A stretch of 64,000 bases of DNA from Nocardioides sp. zg-1308 (GTDB lineage: Bacteria; Actinomycetota; Actinomycetes; Propionibacteriales; Nocardioidaceae), in NCBI RefSeq assembly GCF_013155375.1, contig NZ_JABJQY010000002.1, positions 1,612,001-1,676,000 of the forward strand. The letters run 5' to 3'. Position numbers and translations under genes: made by a program. The notes under the pieces are model-generated. The model worked only from the letters and a program-made list of their open reading frames with translations, was not told the DNA's origin and did not search any database. This document shows positions 35,555 through 44,668 of the stretch, piece after piece. Positions within the stretch are counted from its first letter, which is position 1. The number at the start of each line of letters is the position of its first letter.

Positions 35555-36514
35555 CTAGGCGCGCAGGGACTCGCGCAGCGCCCGGTGCACCCCGGCCGGG
35601 GTGAGCACGCCGAGGAACGTCGGGCCGCGACGCACGCCGACCATCGGCTTGTCGTGGCGCAGCATCGCGGCGAGCGCCTCCTCGAGCGAGGAGTCGATGT
35701 CGATGGCCGAGCCGAGGTCACCGGTGGAGACGCCGTCGAGGGGCTCGAGGTGCTCCTCGCGCAGCCGGGTGACGGAGAGCCCGCGCAGCCCGCCGGCGCC
35801 CACGAAGTCGGCCACCTGGTCGTCGGCCGGGCGCGCGAGCAGCTCGACGGGGGTGGCGAACTGGGCGAGCCGGCCGCCGACGGCGAAGACGGCCACCCGG
35901 TCGCCCATGCGGATCGCCTCGTCGATGTCGTGGGTCACGAGCACCACGGTCTTGCCGAGCTCCTCCTGGAGCCGGCGGAACTCGTCCTGCAGCCCGCGGC
36001 GCACCACGGGATCGACGGCGCCGAACGGCTCGTCCATCAGCAGGACCGGCGGGTTGGCCGCCAGCGCCCGCGCGACGCCGACGCGCTGGCGCTGCCCGCC
36101 CGAGAGCTCGTGGGGGTAGCGGCGGGCGTACTGCTCGGGGTCGAGCCCGACCGTCGCGAGCAGCTCGTGGGCCCGCTCGCGGGCGGTGGCCTTCGACTCG
36201 CCGTAGAGCAGCGGCACCGTCATCACGTTCTGCTCGATGCGCTGGTGGGGGAACAGGCCGATCTGCTGGATGACGTAGCCGATGCCGCGCCGCATCGCGA
36301 CCGGATCCTCCCCGGTGACGTCGTGGCCGTCGAGCCAGATGCGGCCGGTGGTCGGCTCGATGAGCCGGTTGATCATCTTCAGCGTCGTCGACTTGCCGCA
36401 GCCCGACGGGCCCACGAGGCAGACCATCTCGCCGCGGCCGACGTCGAGGTCGAGCTCGTGCACGGCGACGGTGCCGTCGGGATAGGTCTTGCCGACCCCC
36501 TCGAGGCGGATCAT
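35555..36514 (-). CDS. Osmoprotectant (OpuC/OsmU-type) ABC transporter, ATP-binding protein
   Basis: 319 residues. Walker A GPSGCGKST, signature LSGGQRQRVGVARALA, Walker B VLLMDEPFGAVD and switch His in LVTHDIDEA are present, followed by a C-terminal CBS-like region (VGVRRGPTFLGVLTPAGV) typical of glycine-betaine/carnitine importers, where it senses ionic strength. The start at MIRLEGVGKTYPDG (36514) is preferred over the ATG at 36589, because the extra residues are low-complexity and would overlap the divergent permease start. It is divergent from the other three subunits. Confidence 0.88.
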   Translation of the reverse strand: MIRLEGVGKTYPDGTVAVHELDLDVGRGEMVCLVGPSGCGKSTTLKMINRLIEPTTGRIWLDGHDVTGEDPVAMRRGIGYVIQQIGLFPHQRIEQNVMTVPLLYGESKATARERAHELLATVGLDPEQYARRYPHELSGGQRQRVGVARALAANPPVLLMDEPFGAVDPVVRRGLQDEFRRLQEELGKTVVLVTHDIDEAIRMGDRVAVFAVGGRLAQFATPVELLARPADDQVADFVGAGGLRGLSVTRLREEHLEPLDGVSTGDLGSAIDIDSSLEEALAAMLRHDKPMVGVRRGPTFLGVLTPAGVHRALRESLRA

Positions 36515-36587
36515 CGCGTCACTCGAGCCGGTGGCCCCGCCGGTCCTCGCGGGTGGCGTCGATCCGGCGACCGAGGCGGTAGCGTCC

Positions 36588-37289
36588 ATGCTCGTGACAC
36601 TACTGGTGAGCGCGGCGGAGCCGAGCTGTTACAGCCGGTTCGTCAACGAGTGGTTCTGCTGGCAGTACGTCGAGGACCGGCACGAGCAGATCACCGACGC
36701 GCTCGTCCAGCACGTCGCCATCACCCTCGCCGCGCTGGCGCTCGGCGTGGTGCTGGCCTTCCCGCTCGCCCTGCTCGCCCGCCGCTACACGCGGCTCGAG
36801 TCGGCGGTGCTCGGCTTCAGCGCCGGGCTCTACACGATCCCGTCGCTCGCGCTGCTGCCGTTGCTGGTGCCCTTCACCGGGCTCTCCCCGGCGACCGTGG
36901 TCATCGGGCTCGGGCTCTACGCGCTGACGATCCTGGTGCGGGCGCTGCTCGACGGCCTGCGCTCGGTGCCCGACGAGGTGCGCGAGGCGGCGCGCGGGCT
37001 GGGCTACGGCCGGGCGCGGATGCTGACCCGCGTCGAGCTGCCCCTCGCGCTGCCGGTCGCGATGGCCGGGCTGCGCGTCGCGGCGGTGTCGACGATCGCG
37101 CTCACGACCGTCGGCACCCTGGTGTCCTACGGAGGGCTCGGCAACCTCATCTCGCACGGTGTCGCCCGCGACTTCCGCGCCGAGCTCATGACCGCGGCCG
37201 TGCTGTGCGTGGTCCTCGCGCTGGTGCTGGACGTCCTGCTCGTGGTGCTGCAACGGGTGCTGACGCCGTGGACGGCGGGGACGCGCTGA
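36588..37289 (+). CDS. Osmoprotectant ABC transporter permease (first)
   Basis: A 233-residue permease with about five membrane segments and the EAA loop EVREAARGLGYGRARMLTRVELPLALP. SVPDEVREAARG and TTVGTLVSYGGLGNLI are typical of the OpuCB/OpuCD family for betaine, carnitine or choline-type solutes. The start is ATG 36588; the in-frame GTG at 36594 is an alternative, lying eight bases after a TAGCGT hexamer. It overlaps the next permease by TGATG. Confidence 0.85.
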   Translation: MLVTLLVSAAEPSCYSRFVNEWFCWQYVEDRHEQITDALVQHVAITLAALALGVVLAFPLALLARRYTRLESAVLGFSAGLYTIPSLALLPLLVPFTGLSPATVVIGLGLYALTILVRALLDGLRSVPDEVREAARGLGYGRARMLTRVELPLALPVAMAGLRVAAVSTIALTTVGTLVSYGGLGNLISHGVARDFRAELMTAAVLCVVLALVLDVLLVVLQRVLTPWTAGTR

Positions 37290-38047
37290 TGGAGCTCTTC
37301 GCCGAGACCTGGCAGTACCTCCTCGACCCCGACAGCTGGACGGGCGCCGGCGGGTTCGTGGCCCGGCTGCTCGAGCAGCTGCTGCTCACCGCCACGGCGC
37401 TCGTCGCCGCCATGCTGCTCGGACTGCCGCTCGCGCTGTGGCTGGGCCACATCGGTCGCGGCGGCTTCCTCGCCGTCAACGTCTCCAACGTCGGCCGTGC
37501 GGTCCCCACCTTCGCCCTGCTCGCGCTGCTGGTGGCCGCCGACTGGCCCGGCTCCGCCGACTTCGGTCCCTACGGGCGCGCCGGCCTGGCCACCCTCATC
37601 GCCCTGGTCCTCTTCGCCCTGCCGCCGCTCATCACCAACGGCTACGTCGCGATGCGGGAGGTGTCGCCCGACGTGCTGGAGGCCGCCGACGGCATGGGGA
37701 TGTCGTCGGCGCAGCGCTTCCGGCGGGTCGAGCTGCCGCTCGCGCTGCCGGTGGTCGCCTCGGGCGTACGCCTCGCGCTGGTGCAGGTCTGGGCGACGGC
37801 CACCATCGCGGCGCTGGTCGCGGGGCCCGGTCTCGGCCGGATCATCACCGAGGGATTCGCCCGCAACGACTACGCCCAGGGGATGGCCGGCGCGGTCGTC
37901 GTCGCCGTCGTCGCGCTGGTGCTGGAGGTGGTCGCCGCGGCCCTGCAGCGGGCGGTCGACCCCATGCCGCGGGGTCCGTCACCGGATCGTGATGAGGCGT
38001 TGTCGGTGCGCTCGGCTACGGTGACGGAGGCCCCCACCGGGGGCTGA
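37289..38047 (+). CDS. Osmoprotectant ABC transporter permease (second)
   Basis: 252 residues with five to six membrane segments and the EAA loop DVLEAADGMGMSSAQRFRRVELPLALP; VGRAVPTFALLALL and GPGLGRIITEGF are also conserved. It pairs with the preceding permease to form the channel. The C-terminal tail of about 30 residues is hydrophilic. The ATG lies in a one-base overlap with the previous stop. Confidence 0.87.
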   Translation: MELFAETWQYLLDPDSWTGAGGFVARLLEQLLLTATALVAAMLLGLPLALWLGHIGRGGFLAVNVSNVGRAVPTFALLALLVAADWPGSADFGPYGRAGLATLIALVLFALPPLITNGYVAMREVSPDVLEAADGMGMSSAQRFRRVELPLALPVVASGVRLALVQVWATATIAALVAGPGLGRIITEGFARNDYAQGMAGAVVVAVVALVLEVVAAALQRAVDPMPRGPSPDRDEALSVRSATVTEAPTGG

Positions 38048-38110
38048 GCGGCACCGCTCGCATCACCGGACACGCGTGGCTCGGCCACGGGACACAGAAG
38101 GTTGAAGGAC

Positions 38111-39070
38111 ATGCACGTACGACGTCCGCTCATGGCAGTGACCGGCTTGGCGCTCGCCGCCCTGCTGGCCGGCTGCGCCGGCGACGACCTCGCCGAGGAC
38201 AACGACGACCCCACCACCTCGGGCTCCGGCTCGGGCGGCTCCGGCGAGGGCACCTCCGTGGTGATCGGCAGCCAGAGCTTCGACGAGGCAGCCCTCGTCA
38301 CCGCGATGTACCAGGAGGTCCTCGAGGCCGAGGGCTACGAGGTGGAGACCCGCCTGGTCGACACCCGCCCGGTCTACCTCAACGAGATGCCCGACGCCGT
38401 CCAGATCGCGCCGGAGTACGTCGCCGGCATCGTCGACCAGCTCAACACCGACGCCAACGGTCCCGACGCCGAGCCGCTCTCCACCAGCGACGCCCAGGAG
38501 ACGATCGACGCCGGGGCGACCCTGCTGGAGGAGAAGGGCATCACGCTGCTCGAGCCCTCGGAGGCGTTCTCCGCCAACGGCTACTTCGCCAGCCAGGAGT
38601 TCTCCGACGCCGAGGGCGTCACCAAGCTGTCCGACCTCGAGGGGCAGGCGGTCACGCTCGCCGCCGCGCCGGACTGCAAGGGCCGCACCGACTGCGAGAA
38701 GGGCCTCGTCGACACCTACGGCATCGACATCACCCTCGAGCCGCTGGGCTACGCCTCGACCGAGACGTTCCAGGCGGTGCTCGACGGTGAGGCCCAGATC
38801 GGCCAGACCAGCACGCTCGACGGCACCCTGGAGGACCAGGGCCTGCTGCTGCTCGAGGACGACAAGGGCATCCAGCCCGCGCAGAACCTCGTCCCGGCCG
38901 TGTCGTCGGACTTCCTCGCCGACCACCCGGACGTCGAGGGCACCCTCAACGACCTGATGGCCGCGCTCGACAACGAGACGCTCGGCCAGCTGCTCGTCCA
39001 GGTCCAGATCGACCGCGAGGAGCCGGCCGCCGTCGCGCAGGAGTTCCTCGAGTCCGAGGGCCTGCTCTGA
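38111..39070 (+). CDS. Osmoprotectant ABC transporter substrate-binding lipoprotein
   Basis: A 319-residue lipoprotein with lipobox LLAGC and a Gly/Ser-rich linker. The mature domain fits the OpuAC family: VVIGSQSFDEAALVTAMYQEVLEAEGYEV, NEMPDAVQIAPEYVAG and KGIQPAQNLVPAVSSDFL. Such proteins bind quaternary amines in an aromatic cage. AGAAGG lies eight bases before the ATG at 38111, favouring it over the TTG at 38102. It is the last gene of the operon and is followed by a large inverted repeat. Confidence 0.9.
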   Translation: MHVRRPLMAVTGLALAALLAGCAGDDLAEDNDDPTTSGSGSGGSGEGTSVVIGSQSFDEAALVTAMYQEVLEAEGYEVETRLVDTRPVYLNEMPDAVQIAPEYVAGIVDQLNTDANGPDAEPLSTSDAQETIDAGATLLEEKGITLLEPSEAFSANGYFASQEFSDAEGVTKLSDLEGQAVTLAAAPDCKGRTDCEKGLVDTYGIDITLEPLGYASTETFQAVLDGEAQIGQTSTLDGTLEDQGLLLLEDDKGIQPAQNLVPAVSSDFLADHPDVEGTLNDLMAALDNETLGQLLVQVQIDREEPAAVAQEFLESEGLL

Positions 39071-39097
39071 TCCAAGCCTGACCGTTCAGCCTCGCCG

Positions 39098-39180
39098 TTC
39101 ACCACGGTGTGCAGCCGCCTGGGCACGTCCCTCGATCACGTGACCGAGGGGAGTGCCCGCGGTCTGCACACCGTGGTGAA
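39098..39180. repeat. 83-nt nested inverted repeat (cruciform or bidirectional terminator)
   Basis: Perfect 17-bp outer arms start TTCACCACGGTG and end CACCGTGGTGAA. Inside are paired CCGC/GCGG, GGGCAC/GTGCCC and CCCTCG/CGAGGG, with the self-complementary TCACGTGA at the apex (39136-39143). It lies between the convergent osmoprotectant and glycosyltransferase genes. Confidence 0.75.
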
Positions 39181-39249
39181 GCAGCAGCGTCGTGAAGCAG
39201 CAGCGTGGTGGAGCGGCAGCGCGACGGGGGACCGCCGACGGGGCCGAGC

Positions 39250-40362
39250 TCACACCTCGTGCTCCCGCAGCGCCAGCGCCTCGGGCGGCACGGTGCTGTC
39301 GTCGAGCACCGTGTGCGGCACCGAGAGCCGCCAGGCGCCGGTGGCGACGTCCTGCACCCGGGGTGCCGGGCCGTCGAGCGTCCCCGCCCACTCCATCAGC
39401 GAGACCACGTCCGCGCGCCGGTCCTCGGCGACCAGCCACCCCGCCAGCCGGTGCACCGGCGGCAGCCCGCTGTGCACCAGCGAGCGCTGCCCCCACAGCT
39501 CGAGCACCCCGGCGCGCAGCAGCCGCCACCACGGGTCGGGAGCCCCCGGCACGAGCAGGAAGTAGCGCCACAGGTCGCCGGCCAGCACCCGGTCGACGAA
39601 GACCTGCTCGACCTCAGCCGAGCCGTGCGCGCGTACGGACGCCAGTGCCTGCCGCTTGGTCTCCCACCGGTCGGCGAGGTCCTCCATCGACGACGCGCGG
39701 CTCTGGGTGATCGAGCCCTCCCGGATGCGCCAGCGGTAGACCACCTCGTCGAGCACGTCGAACGACCCGTCGAGGAACGACCGGGTGGTGGTGGGCTGGT
39801 CCTCGTAGCGCAGGCCCTCGGGCCACGCCAGGCCCGCCGCGTCCCAGAAGGACCGGCGCCACACCTTGTTCCAGGCGAAGACGTCGCCGAGGATCTCGGG
39901 CCGGTCCTCGATCCGCGCGCCCCGCAGCGGCCGGTGCAGCCGGCGCATCCACGGCGGCTCGACCAGCCGGTCACCCTCCCAGCGCACCACCGACCCGGTC
40001 GCGAAGTCGGAGCCCGACCGCTGGAGGGCCCCGACGAGGTCGGCGTACGCCGTCGGCGGCAGGACGTCGTCGGAGTCGAGGAACGCGAGGTAGTCGCCGC
40101 GCACGTGCGCGACGCCGAGGTTGCGGGCCGCGCCGAGGCCGCCGTTGGCCGAGTGCACGACGCTGATGCGGCTGTCCCGGCGTGCCCACTCGTCCGCGAT
40201 CTCGCCGGTCCGATCGGTCGCGCCGTCGTCGACGACCACCGCCTCCCACCGCGTGTGCGTCTGCGCCAGCAGCGAGCGGACGCAGTCGTCGAGGTAGTCC
40301 TCCACGCCCCAGGCGGGGACCACCACGCCGAGGAGGGGAGCCCGGGAGAACAGCCGCTTCAT
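39250..40362 (-). CDS. Family 2 glycosyltransferase
   Basis: 370 residues. The GT-A fold is clear: LLGVVVPAWGVEDYLDDCVRSLLAQTH, EAVVVDDGATDRTGEIAD, GGLGAARNLGVAHVRGDYLAFLDSDDVLPP with the metal-binding DSDD. The C-terminal part has no membrane segment. It should transfer a sugar from a nucleotide donor to an envelope or capsule acceptor; donor and acceptor are unknown. It is divergent from a sulfotransferase gene, which suggests synthesis of a sulfated glycan. TAGGCT lies eight bases before the ATG. Confidence 0.87.
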   Translation of the reverse strand: MKRLFSRAPLLGVVVPAWGVEDYLDDCVRSLLAQTHTRWEAVVVDDGATDRTGEIADEWARRDSRISVVHSANGGLGAARNLGVAHVRGDYLAFLDSDDVLPPTAYADLVGALQRSGSDFATGSVVRWEGDRLVEPPWMRRLHRPLRGARIEDRPEILGDVFAWNKVWRRSFWDAAGLAWPEGLRYEDQPTTTRSFLDGSFDVLDEVVYRWRIREGSITQSRASSMEDLADRWETKRQALASVRAHGSAEVEQVFVDRVLAGDLWRYFLLVPGAPDPWWRLLRAGVLELWGQRSLVHSGLPPVHRLAGWLVAEDRRADVVSLMEWAGTLDGPAPRVQDVATGAWRLSVPHTVLDDSTVPPEALALREHEV

Positions 40363-40370
40363 GTCGCGCG

Positions 40371-40376
40371 AGCCTA
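40371..40376 (-). promoter_or_regulatory. -10 hexamer TAGGCT of the glycosyltransferase gene
   Basis: TAGGCT, eight bases, then the ATG at 40362. Confidence 0.45.
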
Positions 40377-40408
40377 GTGGTGCGCGGCTCGGGAGCCGGG
40401 CCCGCCGG

Positions 40409-40414
40409 TAGGCT
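40409..40414 (+). promoter_or_regulatory. -10 hexamer TAGGCT, leaderless sulfotransferase promoter
   Basis: TAGGCT, seven bases, then GTG at 40422. It forms a divergent pair with the element at 40371. Confidence 0.5.
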
Positions 40415-40421
40415 GCCCGCC

Positions 40422-41519
40422 GTGACCGAGCAGCCCAGAGCGATCGACGAGATGAACCCCGACGGAGTGCCGCGGAAGGTCCTCTTCGTCGCCGGCGCCG
40501 GGCGCAGCGGCACCAGCACGCTCGCCGGCATCGTCTCCCGCCTCGGCATGCACGTACCGCTGCCGGAGGTGCCGCCGGACGACTCCAACCCCCGCGGGTT
40601 CAGCGAGCCGCAGTGGGTCGTCGACGTCCACGACCAGTGGCTCGCCGAGGCCCTCGTGCAGGTCAGCGACTCGCGGCCCACGGCGTGGTTCGACACCGGC
40701 CGCATCTGCAGCCGCGAGCCCGCCCGGATCCGGGTCAGCGAGTGGCTCGAGCCGCACTTCGCCGAGCACCCCGAGCTCGTCGTCAAGGACCCCCGGCTGA
40801 GCTGGTTCCTCGGCCTGTGGCGCGTCGCCGCGATCCGTACGGGCGCGACGCCGGTCTTCGCCACCATGCTCCGCCCGCCGGCCGAGGTGGTCGGCTCCAA
40901 GCAGAAGTACTACGCCAACAAGCTCGGCTCGGCGCACCTCGCGGCCAGCTGGGTCAACATGCTGCTCCACACCGAGCGGGCGACGCGGCCGCCCGAGGGC
41001 GACGGCGGGCGCGTGTTCGTCCGCTACGAGGACCTGCTCACCGACTGGGTGCGCACCAGCACGGCCCTGGGCCACGCGCTGGGGCTGCAGACGATCATCC
41101 ACACGCGCAGCGACCAGATCCGCGAGGTACACCGCTTCATCGACCCGAACCTGCGCCGCGTCACCGCCACGCTCGACGACCTCGCCCTGCCCCGGCGCCT
41201 CCACGAGCTGACCGGCCAGACGTGGGAGGAGCTCAACAAGCTCGCCGACGAGGGCGGCGACACCGCTCAGGCGCGCGCCACCTTCGACCAGCTCCGCGAG
41301 GAGTACGTCGACCTCTACGAGGAGGCCGCCGCGATCAGTCGCTCGAGCTCGGTCCACGCCCGCCTGCAGGGTCGCCGGCAGGCGCTCGCCGAGTCCGCCG
41401 CCGAGGCGCCGTCGCGGTCGCTGGCCGACCGCGTGCCCCACGACGTGCGCGCCGCGATCCCGCCGTCGGTGCGTCGCGGGGTCCGCAAGGCGCTCGGGCG
41501 CGAGCGGGACGACCGGTGA
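40422..41519 (+). CDS. Sulfotransferase-family protein
   Basis: 365 residues. KVLFVAGAGRSGTSTLAGIV is the phosphosulfate loop, and the core continues with VVKDPRLSWFLGLWR and TMLRPPAEVVGSKQ, which holds the position of the 3'-phosphate site. The C-terminal 80 residues are charged and probably helical. It is unlike the sulfotransferase at 12.2 kb outside these motifs. It overlaps the next glycosyltransferase gene by GTGA, so the two are probably a functional pair modifying a cell-surface glycan. Confidence 0.82.
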   Translation: MTEQPRAIDEMNPDGVPRKVLFVAGAGRSGTSTLAGIVSRLGMHVPLPEVPPDDSNPRGFSEPQWVVDVHDQWLAEALVQVSDSRPTAWFDTGRICSREPARIRVSEWLEPHFAEHPELVVKDPRLSWFLGLWRVAAIRTGATPVFATMLRPPAEVVGSKQKYYANKLGSAHLAASWVNMLLHTERATRPPEGDGGRVFVRYEDLLTDWVRTSTALGHALGLQTIIHTRSDQIREVHRFIDPNLRRVTATLDDLALPRRLHELTGQTWEELNKLADEGGDTAQARATFDQLREEYVDLYEEAAAISRSSSVHARLQGRRQALAESAAEAPSRSLADRVPHDVRAAIPPSVRRGVRKALGRERDDR

Positions 41520-42466
41520 CGGTCCCCATCGGCTCCGGTCACGGCCTGACCAACATCGAGGGGCACGCCGACTTCGACATCGTCTGGCCGTGGAACCAGC
41601 CCGGCGGGCTCCGCCGCGGGGCGACCGCGGTGCTGCGCGTGAAGAACGAGGCGCCGGGCCTGCGCTTCGTGCTGCCGCCGCTGCTGCGCGCCTGTGACCA
41701 CGTCCTGCTCGTCGACAACGGTTCCGACGACGGCACGGGCGAGGAGGCCCTGCGGGTCGCGGCCGAGCACGGCCTCTCCGACCGGTTCACGCTGAAGGAG
41801 TACCCCTTCCAGGTGGCCCGCGCGGGTGCCGAGCACCTCGCGGTCAACGAGCGCTCGGTGCACTCCCTCGCCTACTTCTACAACTGGTGCTTCTCCCACG
41901 TCCGCACCCGCTACTCCTGGAAGTGGGACGGAGACATGGTCCTGACGACCGAGGGCGAGGTCTCGATGGCCGACCTGTCCTGGCAGGTCGGGATGGCCGA
42001 GGCCGTCATCCGCTTCCCGCGCCACGGGCTCTACATCGAGTCCGAGAGCCGGGCCTTCCTCGACCTCGGGCTGCGCAACATCGAGGAGTGGGGCTTCCCG
42101 ATGAGCCCCGACTACGTCTACACCAAGGCTCCCGAGTGGGAGATCCGCACGACCCCGGAGCGGATCGAGATGTTCGCGCTGCCGCAGGGCCTGTGCGTCG
42201 AGCTCAAGTGGCTCGACGGCGACGAGTTCGCCCACTGGACCAACCCCGAGTCGTTCGCGACCTCGATCCGCAACCGCCGCAAGCGTCGCGAGTGGCTGGT
42301 CTGGAACGCGCTCCACTCCGGCGAGGTGCCCGAGGGCGTCGTCGAGATCGTCGCGCCCGAGGGCGTGCACGTGGTCGACCACGTCACCCACGCCTGGCTG
42401 CCGCGTGCCCCGCGGCCGTTCGTGGTCGACGACCCGGACCACGCGAGGCTGCACCTGCGCGCCTGA
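41516..42466 (+). CDS. Glycosyltransferase, GT2-like
   Basis: 316 residues. VLRVKNEAPGLRFVLPPLLRACDHVLLVDNGSDDGT is the nucleotide-sugar-binding start of a GT-A enzyme, and YSWKWDGDMVL carries a DGD motif in the metal-site position. The rest lacks strong family marks. Tight GTGA overlap with the sulfotransferase suggests the same glycan pathway. Start: GTG at 41516. Confidence 0.78.
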   Translation: MTVPIGSGHGLTNIEGHADFDIVWPWNQPGGLRRGATAVLRVKNEAPGLRFVLPPLLRACDHVLLVDNGSDDGTGEEALRVAAEHGLSDRFTLKEYPFQVARAGAEHLAVNERSVHSLAYFYNWCFSHVRTRYSWKWDGDMVLTTEGEVSMADLSWQVGMAEAVIRFPRHGLYIESESRAFLDLGLRNIEEWGFPMSPDYVYTKAPEWEIRTTPERIEMFALPQGLCVELKWLDGDEFAHWTNPESFATSIRNRRKRREWLVWNALHSGEVPEGVVEIVAPEGVHVVDHVTHAWLPRAPRPFVVDDPDHARLHLRA

Positions 42467-42557
42467 GGCACCGCCCGTTGCCGGCGACTCCCCCTCCGTG
42501 ACCCGGTTCACAGGCTGATCGGGCATACGGGTCCGCTGCGCGACGGTTCCACCGGTC

Positions 42558-42563
42558 TATGGT
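42558..42563 (+). promoter_or_regulatory. Candidate -10 TATGGT of metQNI
   Basis: TATGGT in the 190-base gap before metQ would give a leader of about 85 bases. The leader contains an AT-richer stretch (TGACTTAGTTGAGTTATGG) but no riboswitch that I recognise. Confidence 0.3.
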
Positions 42564-42656
42564 CCTCGTGGCCTTGGTCGAGTTTGCGCAGTGACTTAGT
42601 TGAGTTATGGCGCGCGCGGACCGGGCCCACCGCCGCGTACGTCGAAAGGCTCCACC

Positions 42657-43598
42657 ATGTCCTCCGAGCTCCCCCAGATCGCGCCGCCCTCCTCGCGGCG
42701 CACGCCCGTCATCATCGGCATCGCCGTGCTGGCGGTCCTCGCCGTCGTCGCCGGCGTCCTGTGGTCGCGCGGCGGTGACGAGGCCGGCGCCGCCGGCGGC
42801 GAGGAGAACGCGAAGGTGGTGCTGGGCACCGTCGGGGCGAGCGACCCCTACTGGCAGGTGCTCGTGGACGCTGCCGCGGAGGAGGGCATCGACGTCGAGG
42901 TCAAGGACTTCGCCGACTACACCCAGCCCAACCCCGCGCTGAGCGAGGGCGAGCTGGACGTCAACCAGTTCCAGCACCTCGTCTACCTCGCCGAGTACAA
43001 CGTCGCCAACGACGACGACCTCGTCCCGCTCGGCTCGACCGCGATCTACCCGCTCGGCCTCTACTCCACCAAGGTCGACTCCGTCGAGGAGATCCAGGAC
43101 GGCGACACCGTGGTCGTGCCCGACGACGACAGCAACCAGGCCCGCGCGCTGCTCATCCTCCAGTCGGCCGGCCTGATCACCCTCGAGGACGGCGGCAGCA
43201 TCTACTCCACGCTCGCCGACATCGACGAGAGCGCGTCCCGGGTCGAGGTCAAGGCCATCAAGGCCGACCTCACGCCGACCTCGCTGCCCGACGTCGCCGC
43301 GGCGATCGTCAACAACGACTTCGTGGAGAAGGCCGGCCTGGAGTTCGAGGACGCCCTGGCCACCGACGACGCCGACGACCCCAAGGCGCTGCCGTACGTC
43401 AACGTGTTCGCGGTCCGCGCCGAGGACCGGGACGACCCCACGCTGGCCAAGCTCGTCGAGGTCTACCAGACGACGCAGGCCGTGCTCGACGGGGTCCAGG
43501 ACGTCTCCGGCGGCACCGCCGAGCTCGTCCAGGTCCCCCAGGACGAGCTCCAGGCGGCCCTCGACGAGGTCGTGGCCGACACCGAGGCCCGCCAGTAG
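42657..43598 (+). CDS. metQ: Methionine ABC transporter, substrate-binding protein (NlpA/MetQ family)
   Basis: 313 residues. The body is a clear MetQ: VVLGTVGASDPYWQVLVDAA, VKDFADYTQPNPALSEGELDVNQFQHLVYL, VVVPDDDSNQARALLILQ and LPYVNVFAVRAED. The N terminus has one hydrophobic segment (about 17-36) but no lipobox cysteine, so it is probably membrane-anchored by this helix and not lipidated. A GAAAGG site precedes the ATG. It is followed by metN and metI. Confidence 0.9.
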   Translation: MSSELPQIAPPSSRRTPVIIGIAVLAVLAVVAGVLWSRGGDEAGAAGGEENAKVVLGTVGASDPYWQVLVDAAAEEGIDVEVKDFADYTQPNPALSEGELDVNQFQHLVYLAEYNVANDDDLVPLGSTAIYPLGLYSTKVDSVEEIQDGDTVVVPDDDSNQARALLILQSAGLITLEDGGSIYSTLADIDESASRVEVKAIKADLTPTSLPDVAAAIVNNDFVEKAGLEFEDALATDDADDPKALPYVNVFAVRAEDRDDPTLAKLVEVYQTTQAVLDGVQDVSGGTAELVQVPQDELQAALDEVVADTEARQ

Positions 43599-43639
43599 TC
43601 CGCGGCGCCCCGCACGCCGTACGAGGAGGAGGAGCCCCG

Positions 43640-44668
43640 ATGCCACTCGTGGAGATGACCGACGTCCACAAGACCTTCCCCGCCGCTCGCGGCGGGGCCG
43701 CGGTCGAGGCGATCCGCGGCGTCGACCTGAGCGTCGAGGCCGGCGAGATCGTCGGCATCGTGGGCTACTCCGGCGCCGGGAAGTCCACCCTCGTGCGGCT
43801 GATCAACGCGCTCGAGACCACGACCTCCGGCAGCGTCCGCGTCGGGGGCCGCGAGGTCACCGACCTCGGCGAGCGCGAGCTCCGCGAGGTCCGGCTCGGC
43901 ATCGGGATGATCTTCCAGCAGTTCAACCTGTTCCGCTCGCGCACCGTGTGGGGCAACATCGCCTACCCGCTGCAGGTGGCCGGCGTGCCGGGCGCCGAGC
44001 AGAACAAGCGGATCTCGGACCTGCTGCACTTCGTGGGCCTCGCCGACAAGGCGCACAGCCACGTCGACGAGCTCTCCGGGGGCCAGAAGCAGCGGGTCGG
44101 CATCGCCCGCGCGCTGGCCACGAACCCGAGCCTGCTGCTCGCGGACGAGGCGACCAGCGCCCTCGACCCCGAGACCACCCAGGAGGTGCTGGCCCTCCTG
44201 CGCCGGGTCAACCGCGAGCTCGGCATCACCATCGTGGTGATCACCCACGAGATGGACGTCGTGCGCAGCCTGGCCCACCGCGTCGTCGTGATGGAGGCCG
44301 GGCGCATCGTCGAGGAGGGGCCGGTGGTGCGGGTGCTGTCCGACCCCCAGCAACCGGTCACGCGGCGCTTCGTCGCGACCATCGTCGACGACGAGCCCGA
44401 CGCCGAGGCGCTCGCCGCGCTGCACGCCCGTCACGCCGGACGCTTCGTGAAGCTCGCCTTCCGCGGCGACGAGGTCCGCCAGAGCGACGTGTTCGCGGAG
44501 CTGCTGCGCCACGGCGTGCGCTTCGAGCTCGTCTACGGCGGGATCGAGGAGGTCCAGGGCGAGACGTTCGGCAACCTGACGCTGGCGCTCGAGGGCGACC
44601 CCACTGCCGTCGATGCCGCGGTGGGCGCCGTCCGCGACCTCGTCCCGACCACGGAGCTGGCCCGATGA
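43640..44668 (+). CDS. metN: Methionine ABC transporter, ATP-binding protein
   Basis: 342 residues. Walker A GYSGAGKST, signature LSGGQKQRVGIARAL, Walker B LLLADEATSALD and switch His in VVITHEMDVV are intact. The C-terminal NIL domain (FVKLAFRGDEVRQSDVFAELL...ETFGNLTLALEGD) binds methionine and gives feedback inhibition of uptake in characterised MetN. GGAGGAGG precedes the ATG. It overlaps metI by ATGA. Confidence 0.94.
   Translation: MPLVEMTDVHKTFPAARGGAAVEAIRGVDLSVEAGEIVGIVGYSGAGKSTLVRLINALETTTSGSVRVGGREVTDLGERELREVRLGIGMIFQQFNLFRSRTVWGNIAYPLQVAGVPGAEQNKRISDLLHFVGLADKAHSHVDELSGGQKQRVGIARALATNPSLLLADEATSALDPETTQEVLALLRRVNRELGITIVVITHEMDVVRSLAHRVVVMEAGRIVEEGPVVRVLSDPQQPVTRRFVATIVDDEPDAEALAALHARHAGRFVKLAFRGDEVRQSDVFAELLRHGVRFELVYGGIEEVQGETFGNLTLALEGDPTAVDAAVGAVRDLVPTTELAR

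Noticed and set aside
42467..42656. SAM or other methionine riboswitch before metQ
   Set aside because: The conserved SAM-I and SAM-IV cores were not found; the leader shows only ordinary promoter-like sequence.
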